A DNA stretch of 64,000 nucleotides from a bacterium (GCA_905221235.1 CAJNCJ010000006.1:1-64000); one strand, 5' to 3'; numbered from the stretch's first letter, positions 10,416-19,774 are shown. The notes: generated from the sequence alone by a model not told the origin. Translations and numbers: made by a program.

Positions 10416-10444
10416 ATTATAAACCAAAGTACAGTTTTTGTCAA
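10416..10444 (-). promoter_or_regulatory. guaC promoter
   Basis: Perfect consensus on minus: TTGACA (10439-10444), 17-bp spacer, TATAAT (10416-10421). The leader between it and guaC contains ACGTC/GGCGT and ATGC-GAGA-GCAT hairpins, with no recognisable purine riboswitch. Confidence 0.9.
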
Positions 10445-10466
10445 ATAATTTTATAAATTAAAATAT

Positions 10467-10479
10467 ATTGTTCGGATTT
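10467..10479 (-). promoter_or_regulatory. PurR box upstream of guaC
   Basis: AAATCCGAACAAT on minus matches the lactococcal/streptococcal PurBox AWWWCCGAACWWT at every position. It lies about 22 bp upstream of the -35, roughly 65 bp before the expected transcript start, the usual position for PurR in this group. Confidence 0.7.
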
Positions 10480-10511
10480 TGTTGTATAAATAACAAAAGA
10501 AAGAGGAGAGA

Positions 10512-11840
10512 TTATTTTCTCCCCACTTCTTTAGTAATATTCCTTTTAAAAGTTTCTTCATAGTTTTCCATCATTTCACAAAATTCACGATAGGATGAAG
10601 AGTTCTGAGGAATTTGGATAGACCATTTCTTCAACAAAGCTCCATAACCTGCTAGCTTTCCTATCTCATTATCAACAACTTTGTCCTCGCTCGGAAAAAC
10701 AAGACCAGCCTTCTCAGCTTTTAAAATATAAGAATAGGAAATCAGTTGGAACAAGTCCTCACGGTTTATTCTTTTTTCAGTATCTTCAAGCTTTTTATAT
10801 TTAGCGTCTAACACAATTTTTAAATCTCTATTATAGAAATCTGGATAAACTTTTCGTTCTCGACTAGAAAATACTGAAATTCCGTCCGTCTTATCTTTAT
10901 TTCGTGGATGGATGAAATCTTTTGGCAACAAGGTATGAACATACTCTTCCCAAAGCCAGGCAACATCAAAAAGAATACCATGAATTTTTTGATCTTGATA
11001 CCCTAAACCGTGCTTTTCTTGGTTTAGAATCATCAGACAAAGTTCTTGTAACTTTCTGTACTCGTGAAAGTATGCATGACGTATAGGTTTAGATTGATTT
11101 CCCCGAATAATCTTAGTACGATCAGCTAGTTTATAAGAGGGCGTTACACGCACGATTTCAGATACGTTTTCACGACTAGTTGAGAGATTATCTAGTACCC
11201 CTTGACCAATGCTTTTCTGGTTCTTAATGTATTCAATAGTGTGACGAACCAACTGCATGAGGGGATTATCATAGGTGAACTCTCTCGTTGTGTAGGCAAT
11301 ATTTCCCGTGAAAGGAAGATTTTTCTTGAGATGGTTTCTTACATCAATCACTCCCTTAACATTACTGTCATTATGAGAAAATCGATGGTATTCCTTATAA
11401 AGACCTTTTCGAATAGCAGCTTGTAGATACTTGGGGAAGAGATAAACCAAGAGTTGATAGAGCTTATCTTCAGGAGATAGACCGACATCCAAACTAGTCA
11501 GATTGATATTGAGAACCTTTTGTAAAAGATAATGTAAAAAATAGTCATCACCTTTAATCGAAAAACGAGAGGAGATTGTTAATCTTTCCTGACCATAGCC
11601 CAGAAAACCAATTACATTTCCTGTCTTGATTTCCTTATTAACTGTTTCAAAGATTTTTTGGTCCTTCTCTAAGTCAGGAGAATTCTTCAAATCATTTGGA
11701 AAAATGAAGATACTGTCTTCTTGAGAAAGATTTCCTAATGTTCTATCTAAAAGAAGTTTGTTTAGTTTGGGATATTCTGCGACAAAGTCTTCTTTAGCAA
11801 TTTCATGATGATTATCAGTTATCCGCATCTTTATTTTCAT
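10512..11840 (-). CDS. mcrC: McrC-type restriction nuclease subunit
   Basis: Nuclease partner of a McrBC type IV restriction system, which cleaves DNA carrying modified cytosine. Fold markers: an N-terminal domain with a beta-rich segment (GNVIGFLGYGQERLTISSRF), then a C-terminal PD-(D/E)xK nuclease with YPDF and IVLDAKYKK. Numbered from the upstream GTG at 11855, the acidic/Lys residues are Asp339, Asp350 and Lys352. That GTG would give a 41-bp overlap with mcrB and has no ribosome binding site. I prefer the ATG at 11840 (behind GAAGAAAG); the ATG at 11828 is an alternative. No terminator is visible before guaC. The modification recognised cannot be read from the sequence. Confidence 0.88.
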   Translation of the reverse strand: MKIKMRITDNHHEIAKEDFVAEYPKLNKLLLDRTLGNLSQEDSIFIFPNDLKNSPDLEKDQKIFETVNKEIKTGNVIGFLGYGQERLTISSRFSIKGDDYFLHYLLQKVLNINLTSLDVGLSPEDKLYQLLVYLFPKYLQAAIRKGLYKEYHRFSHNDSNVKGVIDVRNHLKKNLPFTGNIAYTTREFTYDNPLMQLVRHTIEYIKNQKSIGQGVLDNLSTSRENVSEIVRVTPSYKLADRTKIIRGNQSKPIRHAYFHEYRKLQELCLMILNQEKHGLGYQDQKIHGILFDVAWLWEEYVHTLLPKDFIHPRNKDKTDGISVFSSRERKVYPDFYNRDLKIVLDAKYKKLEDTEKRINREDLFQLISYSYILKAEKAGLVFPSEDKVVDNEIGKLAGYGALLKKWSIQIPQNSSSYREFCEMMENYEETFKRNITKEVGRK

Positions 11841-13890
11841 CGCTTTCTTCGTCACCTATATGTTTCTGAATAGTTTGCTCATTTTCTTTTAAATCAAACG
11901 CTTTTTTCAATATTTTTAGTTTTTCAACTTCCTCATAGGAACCACGTAGATAATCTTCCAAAAGTGGTTTGAGGTAATCAGACCAAAGTAATTCATAGTC
12001 AAAGTCTACATCCTGCAACTTAAGGAAATAACTTGGTCCGATATGGTAATGACTGTTTAATTCCTGAACGTTTTCGATAGCAACATTCAAGTTTCTTAGA
12101 CGAATTTTAGCTTCTTCGGCTTTATCACCAAGCACCTCATCAAGCATACCAAGTTGACTTTCAGCAGTAATTTCAACAAAACGGAAACGACGACGCATAG
12201 CAAAATCAAAGGTATCCACTGAGCGGTCAATATCATTCATAGTTCCAATGATATAGACATTTTCAGGGATATAAAATTTCTCATCAGTCTCATGTAAATT
12301 AGCATACTGGGTAGAAACACTTCCCTTTTCACCACGATAACCAGGATCGATAGAGAAAAAGAGTTCACCAAAAATCTTAGAAATCTCCCCACGATTGATC
12401 TCATCGATGATGAAAACGAAGTTTTTCAATTCATTATCTATTTCTATTATTTCATCCTGAATACTTTCATTTTTTATCATTTTGTAAAGTGTCAAATAGT
12501 ATGAAAATTCTTGGGTTGCATTATTTTTATTAAAAAACTGAGTTATATCTTTAACATGTTCAAATTGAGATTCTGAAGTTAACATTGCTTCGATATCTTT
12601 AATTTTCAATTTTGCATTTTTTGATACCTCATTTTCAGGAATAGATATATAAATGTAATTTTCATCAATTTCTGTAATGATAAAGGACGATTGACGTTTT
12701 GTATATAACTTGTCAGACGGAAACTCCATATTAGCAAAATATTTTGAAATCTTTGCTATTGATTTTTTTTCCTTTTCTAAATCATCCTTGTTTTTATGTG
12801 AATAAAGCCAATTTTTCTTTGCTTTCAAACAAAACTCTTTAAAAATACCATCTTGTAATTTAAACTCAATAGCTCCATCCCCATTTGATACCGGTCTTAA
12901 ACCCTCTACAAAATCCGTATAGTCATAAGATGGGTGAAACTGTACAAAGCCGATTCGATCTTCGTTACCATCCGTTAATTCTTTAGCAATTTCTTTAGCA
13001 AGATAAGTTTTTCCCGTCCCCGGTGCACCACGTAGGATGATGTTTTTGGATTGTAATAAGATATTCTTATACTCGTTGATATTTTCTAACATGTTTACAT
13101 CTTTCATTTCTTCTTTCCTATAAAAACTAGTGAAATTATCATAAAACTCTTTTAAAATATCGTTAGGTTCAGCAGTTGATTCCAACTCTAAGTCCTTGAC
13201 AAGGTATTTATACTCTAAATCTTCATCTGGATTATTACTATACCATTTTACTATTTTAAATTCTGTGAGTTTTGATTGCTGAAAACCACACCTTATATTT
13301 ATCCATGAATTATCAATTTTATTTAATTGATAACCAAAGTAAGGTAATTTGCTAGATCCCTCTCCACTCTTTGGACCATAACAACCATTACTAGCCATTT
13401 GAACTTTGTACGGAATACCCTCAATAGTCAGAGCAGGATAAAGATGTTCAGCTCCATCTAATTTTGGAGAACGTTTAATGTCTATATCTTTCGAATTATA
13501 GATATTTGCTTGATTCACAAATTTAGACAAAAATTCTCTGAAGACTTGATAACGCTCTAAATTAACTCCACTTTTTACAAACTCATAAGATTTATTTATA
13601 AAAGGTAAAATCTCATTTAATGAATTTTCGTCCTTAATAAAATACTCAGCATCAAGTGTCCAACCGAATGAATCAGGCTTCTTATTAAATAACAAAATAT
13701 CTGAATCACGAAGACTCTTAGAGAGAACGGCAATCTTTATTCCTTTATTCTGAAAATTAATCTCTATAAAATTTTGTAACTTTCCTTTCCTATTCTTAAC
13801 CTGAAAAGAAATATAACTTTTTGTTTGATTTTCAATTGCATCTGGGAATTCTTTTTTTATCCTGCCAATGAAAGTTTGTTTTGAAATCAT
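11815..13890 (-). CDS. mcrB: McrB-type AAA+ GTPase of type IV restriction system
   Basis: 691-residue motor/recognition subunit. Residues 1-105 look like a DUF5655-type small domain; 110-240 match nothing I recognise. The McrB-type AAA+ module follows: Walker A GAPGTGKT (288-295), FVQFHPSYDYTDFVEGLRP (315-333), Walker B FIIDEINRGE (493-502) and the GTP-specificity segment GTMNDIDRS (549-557), comparable to the NTAD motif of E. coli McrB. A lysine-rich insertion of about 110 residues sits between the FHPSY motif and Walker B. The E. coli DNA-binding N-domain is absent, so target recognition probably lies in the unusual first 240 residues. Ribosome binding site AAGGAAG; the gene is more AT-rich than its neighbours. 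Confidence 0.9.
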   Translation of the reverse strand: MISKQTFIGRIKKEFPDAIENQTKSYISFQVKNRKGKLQNFIEINFQNKGIKIAVLSKSLRDSDILLFNKKPDSFGWTLDAEYFIKDENSLNEILPFINKSYEFVKSGVNLERYQVFREFLSKFVNQANIYNSKDIDIKRSPKLDGAEHLYPALTIEGIPYKVQMASNGCYGPKSGEGSSKLPYFGYQLNKIDNSWINIRCGFQQSKLTEFKIVKWYSNNPDEDLEYKYLVKDLELESTAEPNDILKEFYDNFTSFYRKEEMKDVNMLENINEYKNILLQSKNIILRGAPGTGKTYLAKEIAKELTDGNEDRIGFVQFHPSYDYTDFVEGLRPVSNGDGAIEFKLQDGIFKEFCLKAKKNWLYSHKNKDDLEKEKKSIAKISKYFANMEFPSDKLYTKRQSSFIITEIDENYIYISIPENEVSKNAKLKIKDIEAMLTSESQFEHVKDITQFFNKNNATQEFSYYLTLYKMIKNESIQDEIIEIDNELKNFVFIIDEINRGEISKIFGELFFSIDPGYRGEKGSVSTQYANLHETDEKFYIPENVYIIGTMNDIDRSVDTFDFAMRRRFRFVEITAESQLGMLDEVLGDKAEEAKIRLRNLNVAIENVQELNSHYHIGPSYFLKLQDVDFDYELLWSDYLKPLLEDYLRGSYEEVEKLKILKKAFDLKENEQTIQKHIGDEESDENKDADN

Positions 13891-13931
13891 AGTGTCTTCC
13901 TTGCTTGTTAAAAATTTATTGTTAGACGTAA

Positions 13932-13960
13932 ATTATATTTGTTTCGTTCAAAGTAAGATA
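13932..13960 (-). promoter_or_regulatory. Probable mcrBC promoter
   Basis: TATAAT on minus at 13932-13937; the -35 position (13955-13960) reads TATCTT and is poor. The spacer and -35 are covered by the inverted repeat at 13941-13978. Confidence 0.45.
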
Positions 13961-13978
13961 TTTTACTTTGAACGAAAC
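13941..13978. repeat. Perfect 15-bp inverted repeat before mcrB
   Basis: Arms GTTTCGTTCAAAGTA (13941-13955) and TACTTTGAACGAAAC (13964-13978) are exact complements around an 8-nt loop. There is no T-tract. It lies directly upstream of the -10, so an operator for a repressor is more likely than a terminator. Confidence 0.85.
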
Positions 13979-14042
13979 CACATTCTATTAATATATTCTG
14001 CATCTAGCATATCATATCTATCAAAAAAAGAAAAGAATTTCT

Positions 14043-14096
14043 AAAGAAAAAGCCTAGTGTAGAGTGGGGTATTCCCTCGTAACACTAGACTTCTTC
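14043..14096 (-). terminator. Leucine operon terminator
   Basis: On minus AGTCTAGTGT pairs with ACACTAGGCT across an inner GGG/CCC hairpin, followed by TTTTTC. It begins 7 bp after the YrdC-like gene and closes the leuABCD transcript. Confidence 0.75.
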
Positions 14097-14102
14097 TACA
14101 TC

Positions 14103-14882
14103 CTAATAATACTCTCCCTGACGGTAGTCCCAGGAGTTAAAGGTATCTGACAGGTGCATCATGATTTTATCAATGTCAAGCCCTTTGCGGATCACAACTG
14201 GTGCTGGTGAAGTTGAACGTGCTCCTCCTTGTTCTGGGATGAGTTTGCCGTCTTTATCAACCATAGAGACCATCACACCTTGCTCGTAGCGAGTTTCAAT
14301 CGTTTTGTCAGGTTGGATAGATGCCACATAGTCGTCTGCCTCGATGACAAGATCCACTGCTCCTTCGATACGTTCTCCGATTCCTTCTACCTTACCACGA
14401 TTTCCTTTTCCAGATGGGTTTGCAGATGAAGCATATACCATCTTGCCTTCTTCCCAAAGTTTAGCAGCCAATTGTTCACCAGCTTTCCCAAACTTGATGA
14501 CAAAACAGCTTGTACCACGAACGTCTGTCATGAGTTCTTCACGGCCATCACCGTATTCTTTCAATTTCTCAAAAGCTTCTGGTTTCCAAGGAAGGATACA
14601 ACCAAGGAGAATATCTTCGTCCCAATGTTTTTGGTAGAAGTCTTCAATTTCTGGGTTGAGTTGTGCTAAAGCGCGAAGCTCATCCATGCTACCGCAGAGA
14701 ACAACACCTGGTTTGTTACGGTTACGTTCTTTGGCTGCGAACTTACGCTCAAGTCCTGCCTTGTCACTAGTCATGATAATGTAACCAACTTTAGTAGGGC
14801 AAACGATACATCCGCCCTCACCTTTTAAAATGTCGTATCCTTCTTGTGAAAGTGTTCCGTTCCATTGAATGTGTTTTGTCAT
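14103..14882 (-). CDS. Sua5/YrdC/YwlC-family protein in the leu operon
   Basis: YrdC-fold protein; the family makes threonylcarbamoyl-AMP for tRNA t6A or acts as paralogous nucleotide/RNA binders. Visible signatures: GGCIVCPTKVGYIIMTSD (substrate loop), AKERNRNKPG (the conserved K-x-R patch) and SSANPSGKGN (SxN motif). The C-terminal 80 residues are not a standard Sua5 domain. Start chosen at 14882 because AAAGGAAATAG stands before it; the open frame upstream overlaps leuD and has no ribosome binding site. 259 residues. A role in leucine synthesis is unexplained; it may be a passenger of the operon or a paralogue with a new role. Confidence 0.75.
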   Translation of the reverse strand: MTKHIQWNGTLSQEGYDILKGEGGCIVCPTKVGYIIMTSDKAGLERKFAAKERNRNKPGVVLCGSMDELRALAQLNPEIEDFYQKHWDEDILLGCILPWKPEAFEKLKEYGDGREELMTDVRGTSCFVIKFGKAGEQLAAKLWEEGKMVYASSANPSGKGNRGKVEGIGERIEGAVDLVIEADDYVASIQPDKTIETRYEQGVMVSMVDKDGKLIPEQGGARSTSPAPVVIRKGLDIDKIMMHLSDTFNSWDYRQGEYY

Positions 14883-14907
14883 AGTTCTATTTCCTTTTCT
14901 ATTTTTT

Positions 14908-15501
14908 CTAATCCTGCCAGTAGGCTGGTCGTTGTTTTTCATAAGCAGCAATCAAATCTTCATACTGCAAAGTAATACCGATATCATCCAAACCATTTAA
15001 GAGCTTGTGTTTCCACTCACTATCAATTTCGAAAGTGAATTCTCCGGCTGGTGAGATGATTTTTTGTTGTTCCAAGTCCACAGTTACCTGGTCAGTTGGT
15101 TTCAAGTGAGCTAGTTTCTCTCTAACCTCTCTGGGCTGAACAATGGGCAACATGCCATTATTGAGTTCATTATTGTAATGAATATCCCCAAAAGACCCCG
15201 CAATCACGACCTTAAAACCATAGTCTGCTAGAGCCCAAGCAGCGTGTTCCCTCGAAGACCCTGCACCAAAGTTATCCCCTGAGATAAGAATACTGGCTTT
15301 ACGATATTCAGGTCGATTAAAAACAAAATCTGGATCCTCAGTGTAGTTATCGTCCAGATAACGCCAAGCATACATGAGGTACTTACCAAAGCCTTTCTTA
15401 TCAATTAACTTGAGAAACTGCTTGGGAAGGATTTGGTCGGTGTCGATGTTATCATTCATGAGAGGAACGGTCGTTCCTGTATAAACTGTAAATTTCTCCA
15501 T
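14908..15501 (-). CDS. leuD: 3-Isopropylmalate dehydratase small subunit
   Basis: Swivelling-domain subunit of isopropylmalate isomerase, which converts 2-isopropylmalate to 3-isopropylmalate in leucine synthesis. 197 residues, the usual length. Contains [14 protein letters not shown] near the N-terminus and [17 protein letters not shown], the conserved substrate-loop region. It starts 9 bp after leuC and requires LeuC as partner. Secure. Confidence 0.96.
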   Translation of the reverse strand: MEKFTVYTGTTVPLMNDNIDTDQILPKQFLKLIDKKGFGKYLMYAWRYLDDNYTEDPDFVFNRPEYRKASILISGDNFGAGSSREHAAWALADYGFKVVIAGSFGDIHYNNELNNGMLPIVQPREVREKLAHLKPTDQVTVDLEQQKIISPAGEFTFEIDSEWKHKLLNGLDDIGITLQYEDLIAAYEKQRPAYWQD

Positions 15502-15510
15502 ATCCTCTCC

Positions 15511-16893
15511 TTACTGGGCTTCTGGCATTTGCCGAACATCTACAAAGCGCCCTGCAATAGCTGCCGCAGCTGCCATGGCTGGACTGCAAAGATGGGTCTT
15601 AGCACCAAAACCTTGTCTGTCTTCAAAGTTGCGGTTGCTGGTTGAGGCGCAGTGTACACCATCAGGTACCTTGTCTGGATTCATCCCTAGGCACATAGAG
15701 CAACCTGGGTCTCTCCACTCAAATCCAGCATCCAGAAAGACCTTGTCCAAACCCAACTTCTCAGCAGCTCGTTTGACAGGACGAGAGCCTGGGACTACGA
15801 TAGCCGTTAAGTTGGGAGCAATCTTCTTCCCTTTGACAAATCGCGCAGCCAGCTGTAAGTCGCTGAGACGAGCATTGGTACAAGAGCCAATAAAAATATA
15901 GCCTAGCTCAATATCCGCTGGCTTTTGACCAGGCTCCAAATCCATGTAATTGTAGGCACGCTCATCATTCATATCCTTAATTTCAGGGAATCTACTGTCA
16001 AAGTCAACCCCCATAGCAGGATTGGTTCCCCAAGTAACCATAGGAGCTAGGTCTGAGACATCCATCCGGATAACTTTATCGTAAACAGCATCATCATCGC
16101 TGACAATTGTTTTCCAATCAGCCACAGCCTCTTCGAAATTCTCTGGAACACACTCGCGTCCTTTGAGATAGTCATAGGTGGTTTGATCCGGATTCATGAT
16201 TCCCATCTTGGAGCCAAACTCAATGGACATATTGCAGATGGTCATTCGCTCTTCCATGCTTAGTGCATCAATCGCTTGTCCACGATATTCTACTACATAG
16301 CCAACACCACAGGCAACGCCGTACTTGGCAATCAAGGCGAGAATATAATCCTTAGAATAAACTCCTTTTTGAGGAACACCAGTGAATTCTACCAGCATTT
16401 TCTTGGGTTTGACCTGCCAGAGGGTCTGGGTAGCAAAGACATGCTCGACCTCACTGGTCCCAATTCCAAAAGCGATTGCTCCGAAAGCCCCGTGAGTTGC
16501 TGTATGGCTATCTCCGCAAACGATGAATTTCCCTGGTTGGGTCCGTCCTGTTTCTGGACCTACCATGTGAACGATTCCCTGCTTTTCAGAACCGTGTGCT
16601 GCATGTTCAATCCCAAACTCCTCAACATTTTCAGCAAGCTTATCAATTTGAGCCTTAGAAATCACATCTCGAATATCGTAGATATTGACTGTCGGGACAT
16701 TGTGGTCAAAGGTTCCAAACGTCAAGTCTGGTCGTCTTAATCTGCGACCTGCATCTCGTAATCCTTGAAAAGCCTGAGGACTGGTCACTTCGTGGATATA
16801 GTGCTGGTCCACATACATGAGTTGGGGCTGCCCCTCTTCTCCTGTGATGACATGACGGTCCCATAATTTATCAAAAATCGATTTTCCTGCCAT
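15511..16893 (-). CDS. leuC: 3-Isopropylmalate dehydratase large subunit
   Basis: Aconitase-family large subunit carrying the 4Fe-4S cluster that binds substrate. 460 residues; cluster cysteines are visible in FIGSCTNAR and in [11 protein letters not shown], and HGVPQ-like segments are replaced by the usual LeuC sequences. Third enzyme-coding gene of the operon, 3 bp after the DUF1294 gene. Together with LeuD it forms the isomerase. Secure. Confidence 0.97.
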   Translation of the reverse strand: MAGKSIFDKLWDRHVITGEEGQPQLMYVDQHYIHEVTSPQAFQGLRDAGRRLRRPDLTFGTFDHNVPTVNIYDIRDVISKAQIDKLAENVEEFGIEHAAHGSEKQGIVHMVGPETGRTQPGKFIVCGDSHTATHGAFGAIAFGIGTSEVEHVFATQTLWQVKPKKMLVEFTGVPQKGVYSKDYILALIAKYGVACGVGYVVEYRGQAIDALSMEERMTICNMSIEFGSKMGIMNPDQTTYDYLKGRECVPENFEEAVADWKTIVSDDDAVYDKVIRMDVSDLAPMVTWGTNPAMGVDFDSRFPEIKDMNDERAYNYMDLEPGQKPADIELGYIFIGSCTNARLSDLQLAARFVKGKKIAPNLTAIVVPGSRPVKRAAEKLGLDKVFLDAGFEWRDPGCSMCLGMNPDKVPDGVHCASTSNRNFEDRQGFGAKTHLCSPAMAAAAAIAGRFVDVRQMPEAQ

Positions 16894-16896
16894 CCA

Positions 16897-17166
16897 TTAC
16901 CTCCAAATAAAATATAAGGCTACTAGTGTGGTTATCATCCCAAGAAACCAAACCGTCTTAAAGTACCATTTTCTAGTCTTGTGATGAAAGATGATTCCTG
17001 CTAACCAAGCTCCAAAACCACCACAAGTAAAGGCTAAAATGAGTAAGATTTTCTCTGGGATGCGCCAAACTCTTCTCCTTGCCTTAGATTTGTCAATGCC
17101 ATAAATCAAGAAAACCATGACATTCCAAATCAAGAGGGCAAGAGTAATTTTTTCGTCTAACTTCAT
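16897..17166 (-). CDS. DUF1294 small membrane protein
   Basis: 89 residues with about three hydrophobic segments (roughly 7-22, 39-60, 70-87) and a basic stretch KSKARRRVWRIPEKILL between the first two; GGFGAWLAGIIFHHKT is the DUF1294 core. Function unknown. It overlaps the leuB stop region by four bases and is followed 3 bp later by leuC, so it is embedded in and co-translated with the leucine operon. I cannot say whether it serves leucine metabolism or is only carried there. Confidence 0.75.
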   Translation of the reverse strand: MKLDEKITLALLIWNVMVFLIYGIDKSKARRRVWRIPEKILLILAFTCGGFGAWLAGIIFHHKTRKWYFKTVWFLGMITTLVALYFIWR

Positions 17167-18200
17167 AACCTCGCAATAATAGCTTCTGTCATTTCCTTTG
17201 TTGAAGCCTGTCCCCCTAGATCTCTCGTTAATATACCAGCTGCCAAACTTGCCTCAACAGCACGTTCGATACGCTTTGCATCCTCATAACGACCAAAACT
17301 GTCTCCCAACATCATAGCCACTGATAAAATCATGGAGATAGGATTTGCAATTCCTTGTCCTGCAATATCAGGCGCTGAACCGTGAATAGGTTCATAGAGG
17401 CTTGGACCCTTTTCAGAATGACTGGCTGATGGCATAACTCCAAGTGTGCCAGATAGAACGCTTGATTCATCAGATAAGATATCTCCGAAAAGATTCTCCG
17501 TCACGATGACATCGAACTTGGCGGGATTGGTAATCATGAGCATGGCAGCTGAGTCGACTAGCTGGTGCTCCAAGGTTACATCTGGGAAATCCTGCGCGAC
17601 TTCCTCAGCTACTTTCCGCCAGAGTTTTGAGGTCGCTAGAACATTTTGCTTATCGATACTAGTAACGATTTTTCTGCGATTTCTTGCAATTTCAAAGGCT
17701 TTGCGAATAATCCGTTCTACTTCCTCATAGCTATAGTCGTTGATATCACGCGCTTTTCGCTCTTCAAGGATATGGTCCCCAAAGTAGATACCACCTGTCA
17801 ACTCACGCACAACTACAAAATCTACACCAGCAATTCGTTCTGGTTTGAGTGGTGACAAATGCTTGAGACTATCAAAGATTTTTACCGGGCGAATATTGGC
17901 ATAGAGATTGAGTTCCTTACGGAGAGCCAGCAGGCCTTGTTCAGGGCGAACCGCTGCTCCATCATACTGAGGACTACCGATAGCCGCTAGGAGGATAGCA
18001 TCTGCTTCCCTACTTGCTTTGAGGGTTTCATCAGGTAAGGGATGCCCTGCAGCATCAATACCTGCACCTCCGAAGGGGCGTCTGTCAATCTCATAGTCAA
18101 AATCTGTTTTTTCAGCTAGAGCCTCCAGAACCTCTAAACCGGCCTCCATGATTTCTGGACCGATTCCGTCCCCTGCTAGAGCTACTATTTTCTTTGTCAT
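17163..18200 (-). CDS. leuB: 3-Isopropylmalate dehydrogenase
   Basis: Oxidative decarboxylation of 3-isopropylmalate to 2-oxoisocaproate with NAD. 345 residues. Visible motifs: GDGIGPEIMEAGLEVL at the N-terminus, the RELTGGIYFG substrate loop, and the NLFGDILSDESS metal/coenzyme site with GSAPDIAGQGIANP further on. Located 11 bp after leuA. Secure. Confidence 0.97.
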   Translation of the reverse strand: MTKKIVALAGDGIGPEIMEAGLEVLEALAEKTDFDYEIDRRPFGGAGIDAAGHPLPDETLKASREADAILLAAIGSPQYDGAAVRPEQGLLALRKELNLYANIRPVKIFDSLKHLSPLKPERIAGVDFVVVRELTGGIYFGDHILEERKARDINDYSYEEVERIIRKAFEIARNRRKIVTSIDKQNVLATSKLWRKVAEEVAQDFPDVTLEHQLVDSAAMLMITNPAKFDVIVTENLFGDILSDESSVLSGTLGVMPSASHSEKGPSLYEPIHGSAPDIAGQGIANPISMILSVAMMLGDSFGRYEDAKRIERAVEASLAAGILTRDLGGQASTKEMTEAIIARL

Positions 18201-18211
18201 AGCATTCTCCT

Positions 18212-19774
18212 TTACACACTAGGCATATCGCGGTAAGAAACGCTGCGTCCCATATCACCAGCATTCTCTTTTTGAACAAAGGTATTAGCATTGATATAGG
18301 CAATAGCCGAAGCCTTCAGCACATCGAAATCAAGCCCTGCTGCATTAAAGATGGTTTCTGTATCTCTGTTTTCAACAGTGACCAAAACCCGAGCTTGGGC
18401 ATCAATTCCATCTGTCACCGCATCAATGGTATAGGACACCAAACGGACAGATTGGTTAAAGAACTTATCGATAGCATTAAAGATTGCTTCAACAGAACCT
18501 TGCCCTGTCGCATTAAATTCGACTTTCTCACCATCCATATTGGCTAGGCTAACGAGTGCTTCAATGTCATTGTCTGCATGAGTTTGAAGTTGTAAATCAT
18601 CAAAGTGGAAGCCTTCTGGGTTTTCAACCATAGTTCCAGCGACCAGAGCTCGAATATCTGCATCTGTGATTTCTTGCTTCTTATCTGCCAGAGCCTTGAA
18701 CTTAGCAAAGAGTGGTTTGATATCTTCTTCTGTATAATCTAGAGCCAATTCTCTTAGTTTCTCAACAAAGGCATGGCGACCAGACAATTTACCAAGCGGA
18801 AGACTATTGCTCTTAACACCAACCAATTCAGGTGTGATGATCTCATAAGTAAGAGGATTTTTAAGGACTCCGTCTTGGTGAATACCAGACTCGTGAGAAA
18901 AGGCATTGCCACCAACGACGGCCTTGTTTTTAGGAACTGGAATACCTGAGAAACGAGAAACCATTTCTGACGTATTTATTGTTTCATTTAAAACAATACT
19001 GGTTTCTGCTTGATAGTAATCTTGGCGAATATTGAGGGCCACTGCAATTTCTTCTAAAGCAGCATTCCCAGCTCGTTCTCCAATACCATTGATAGTTCCT
19101 TCAACACGTCCTGCCCCATTCTTGACAGCAGCAAGGCTATTTGCCACTGCCATTCCAAGGTCATCGTGACAGTGAGGCGAATAGATAATCTGACGATCTG
19201 TCTTAACATTCTCAATCAGGTGTTTGAAGATAGCTCCGTACTCTTCTGGCGTGGTGAATCCAACCGTATCAGGGATATTGATATAAGACGCCCCTGCATC
19301 AACCGCTGTTTGAACAACTTGCAAGAGGAAATCCAACTCTGTTCTAGTTGCATCCTCAGGAGAGAATTCGACCACTTCAAACTTAGAACGTGCATAGGAA
19401 ACATGCTCCTTAATAGCTGCCAAAATCTCTTTCTTGCTCTTATTTAGCTTATACTTGCGGTGAATCGGACTGGTAGCAATAAAGACGTGAACCTGTGGAT
19501 ACTTGGCGTCCTTGAGGGCCTCATAACAAGCATCGATATCAGACTTGACAGAGCGGGCCAAACCAGTCACCGCTGTTTTCTTCAAGACCTTAGCAATCTC
19601 CTGAACTGCCGTAAATGAGTCTGGGCTAGCCGCTGGAAAACCAGCTTCAATGGCCGAAATGCCCCATTTCTCCAGCTGCCTTGCGATGGCAATTTTTTCT
19701 TTGATTGAAAAGTTAACACCCGGTGTCTGCTCTCCATCCCGAAGGCTGGTATCTAGAAATTCAACTGTTCTCAT
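18212..19774 (-). CDS. leuA: 2-Isopropylmalate synthase
   Basis: Condenses acetyl-CoA with 2-oxoisovalerate, the committed step of leucine synthesis. 520 residues: TIM-barrel catalytic domain starting TSLRDGEQTPG, metal-binding HCHDDLGMAVANS, and a C-terminal LeuA allosteric domain (from about residue 390) that senses leucine. First structural gene of the operon, behind a ribosome binding site AAAAGGGGAAAT. Expression is controlled by CodY, by leader-peptide attenuation and presumably by feedback inhibition. Confidence 0.97.
   Translation of the reverse strand: MRTVEFLDTSLRDGEQTPGVNFSIKEKIAIARQLEKWGISAIEAGFPAASPDSFTAVQEIAKVLKKTAVTGLARSVKSDIDACYEALKDAKYPQVHVFIATSPIHRKYKLNKSKKEILAAIKEHVSYARSKFEVVEFSPEDATRTELDFLLQVVQTAVDAGASYINIPDTVGFTTPEEYGAIFKHLIENVKTDRQIIYSPHCHDDLGMAVANSLAAVKNGAGRVEGTINGIGERAGNAALEEIAVALNIRQDYYQAETSIVLNETINTSEMVSRFSGIPVPKNKAVVGGNAFSHESGIHQDGVLKNPLTYEIITPELVGVKSNSLPLGKLSGRHAFVEKLRELALDYTEEDIKPLFAKFKALADKKQEITDADIRALVAGTMVENPEGFHFDDLQLQTHADNDIEALVSLANMDGEKVEFNATGQGSVEAIFNAIDKFFNQSVRLVSYTIDAVTDGIDAQARVLVTVENRDTETIFNAAGLDFDVLKASAIAYINANTFVQKENAGDMGRSVSYRDMPSV

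Noticed and set aside
13941..13978. Inverted repeat as a rho-independent terminator
   Set aside because: Neither strand has a T-tract after the stem, and it lies directly over promoter elements of mcrB.
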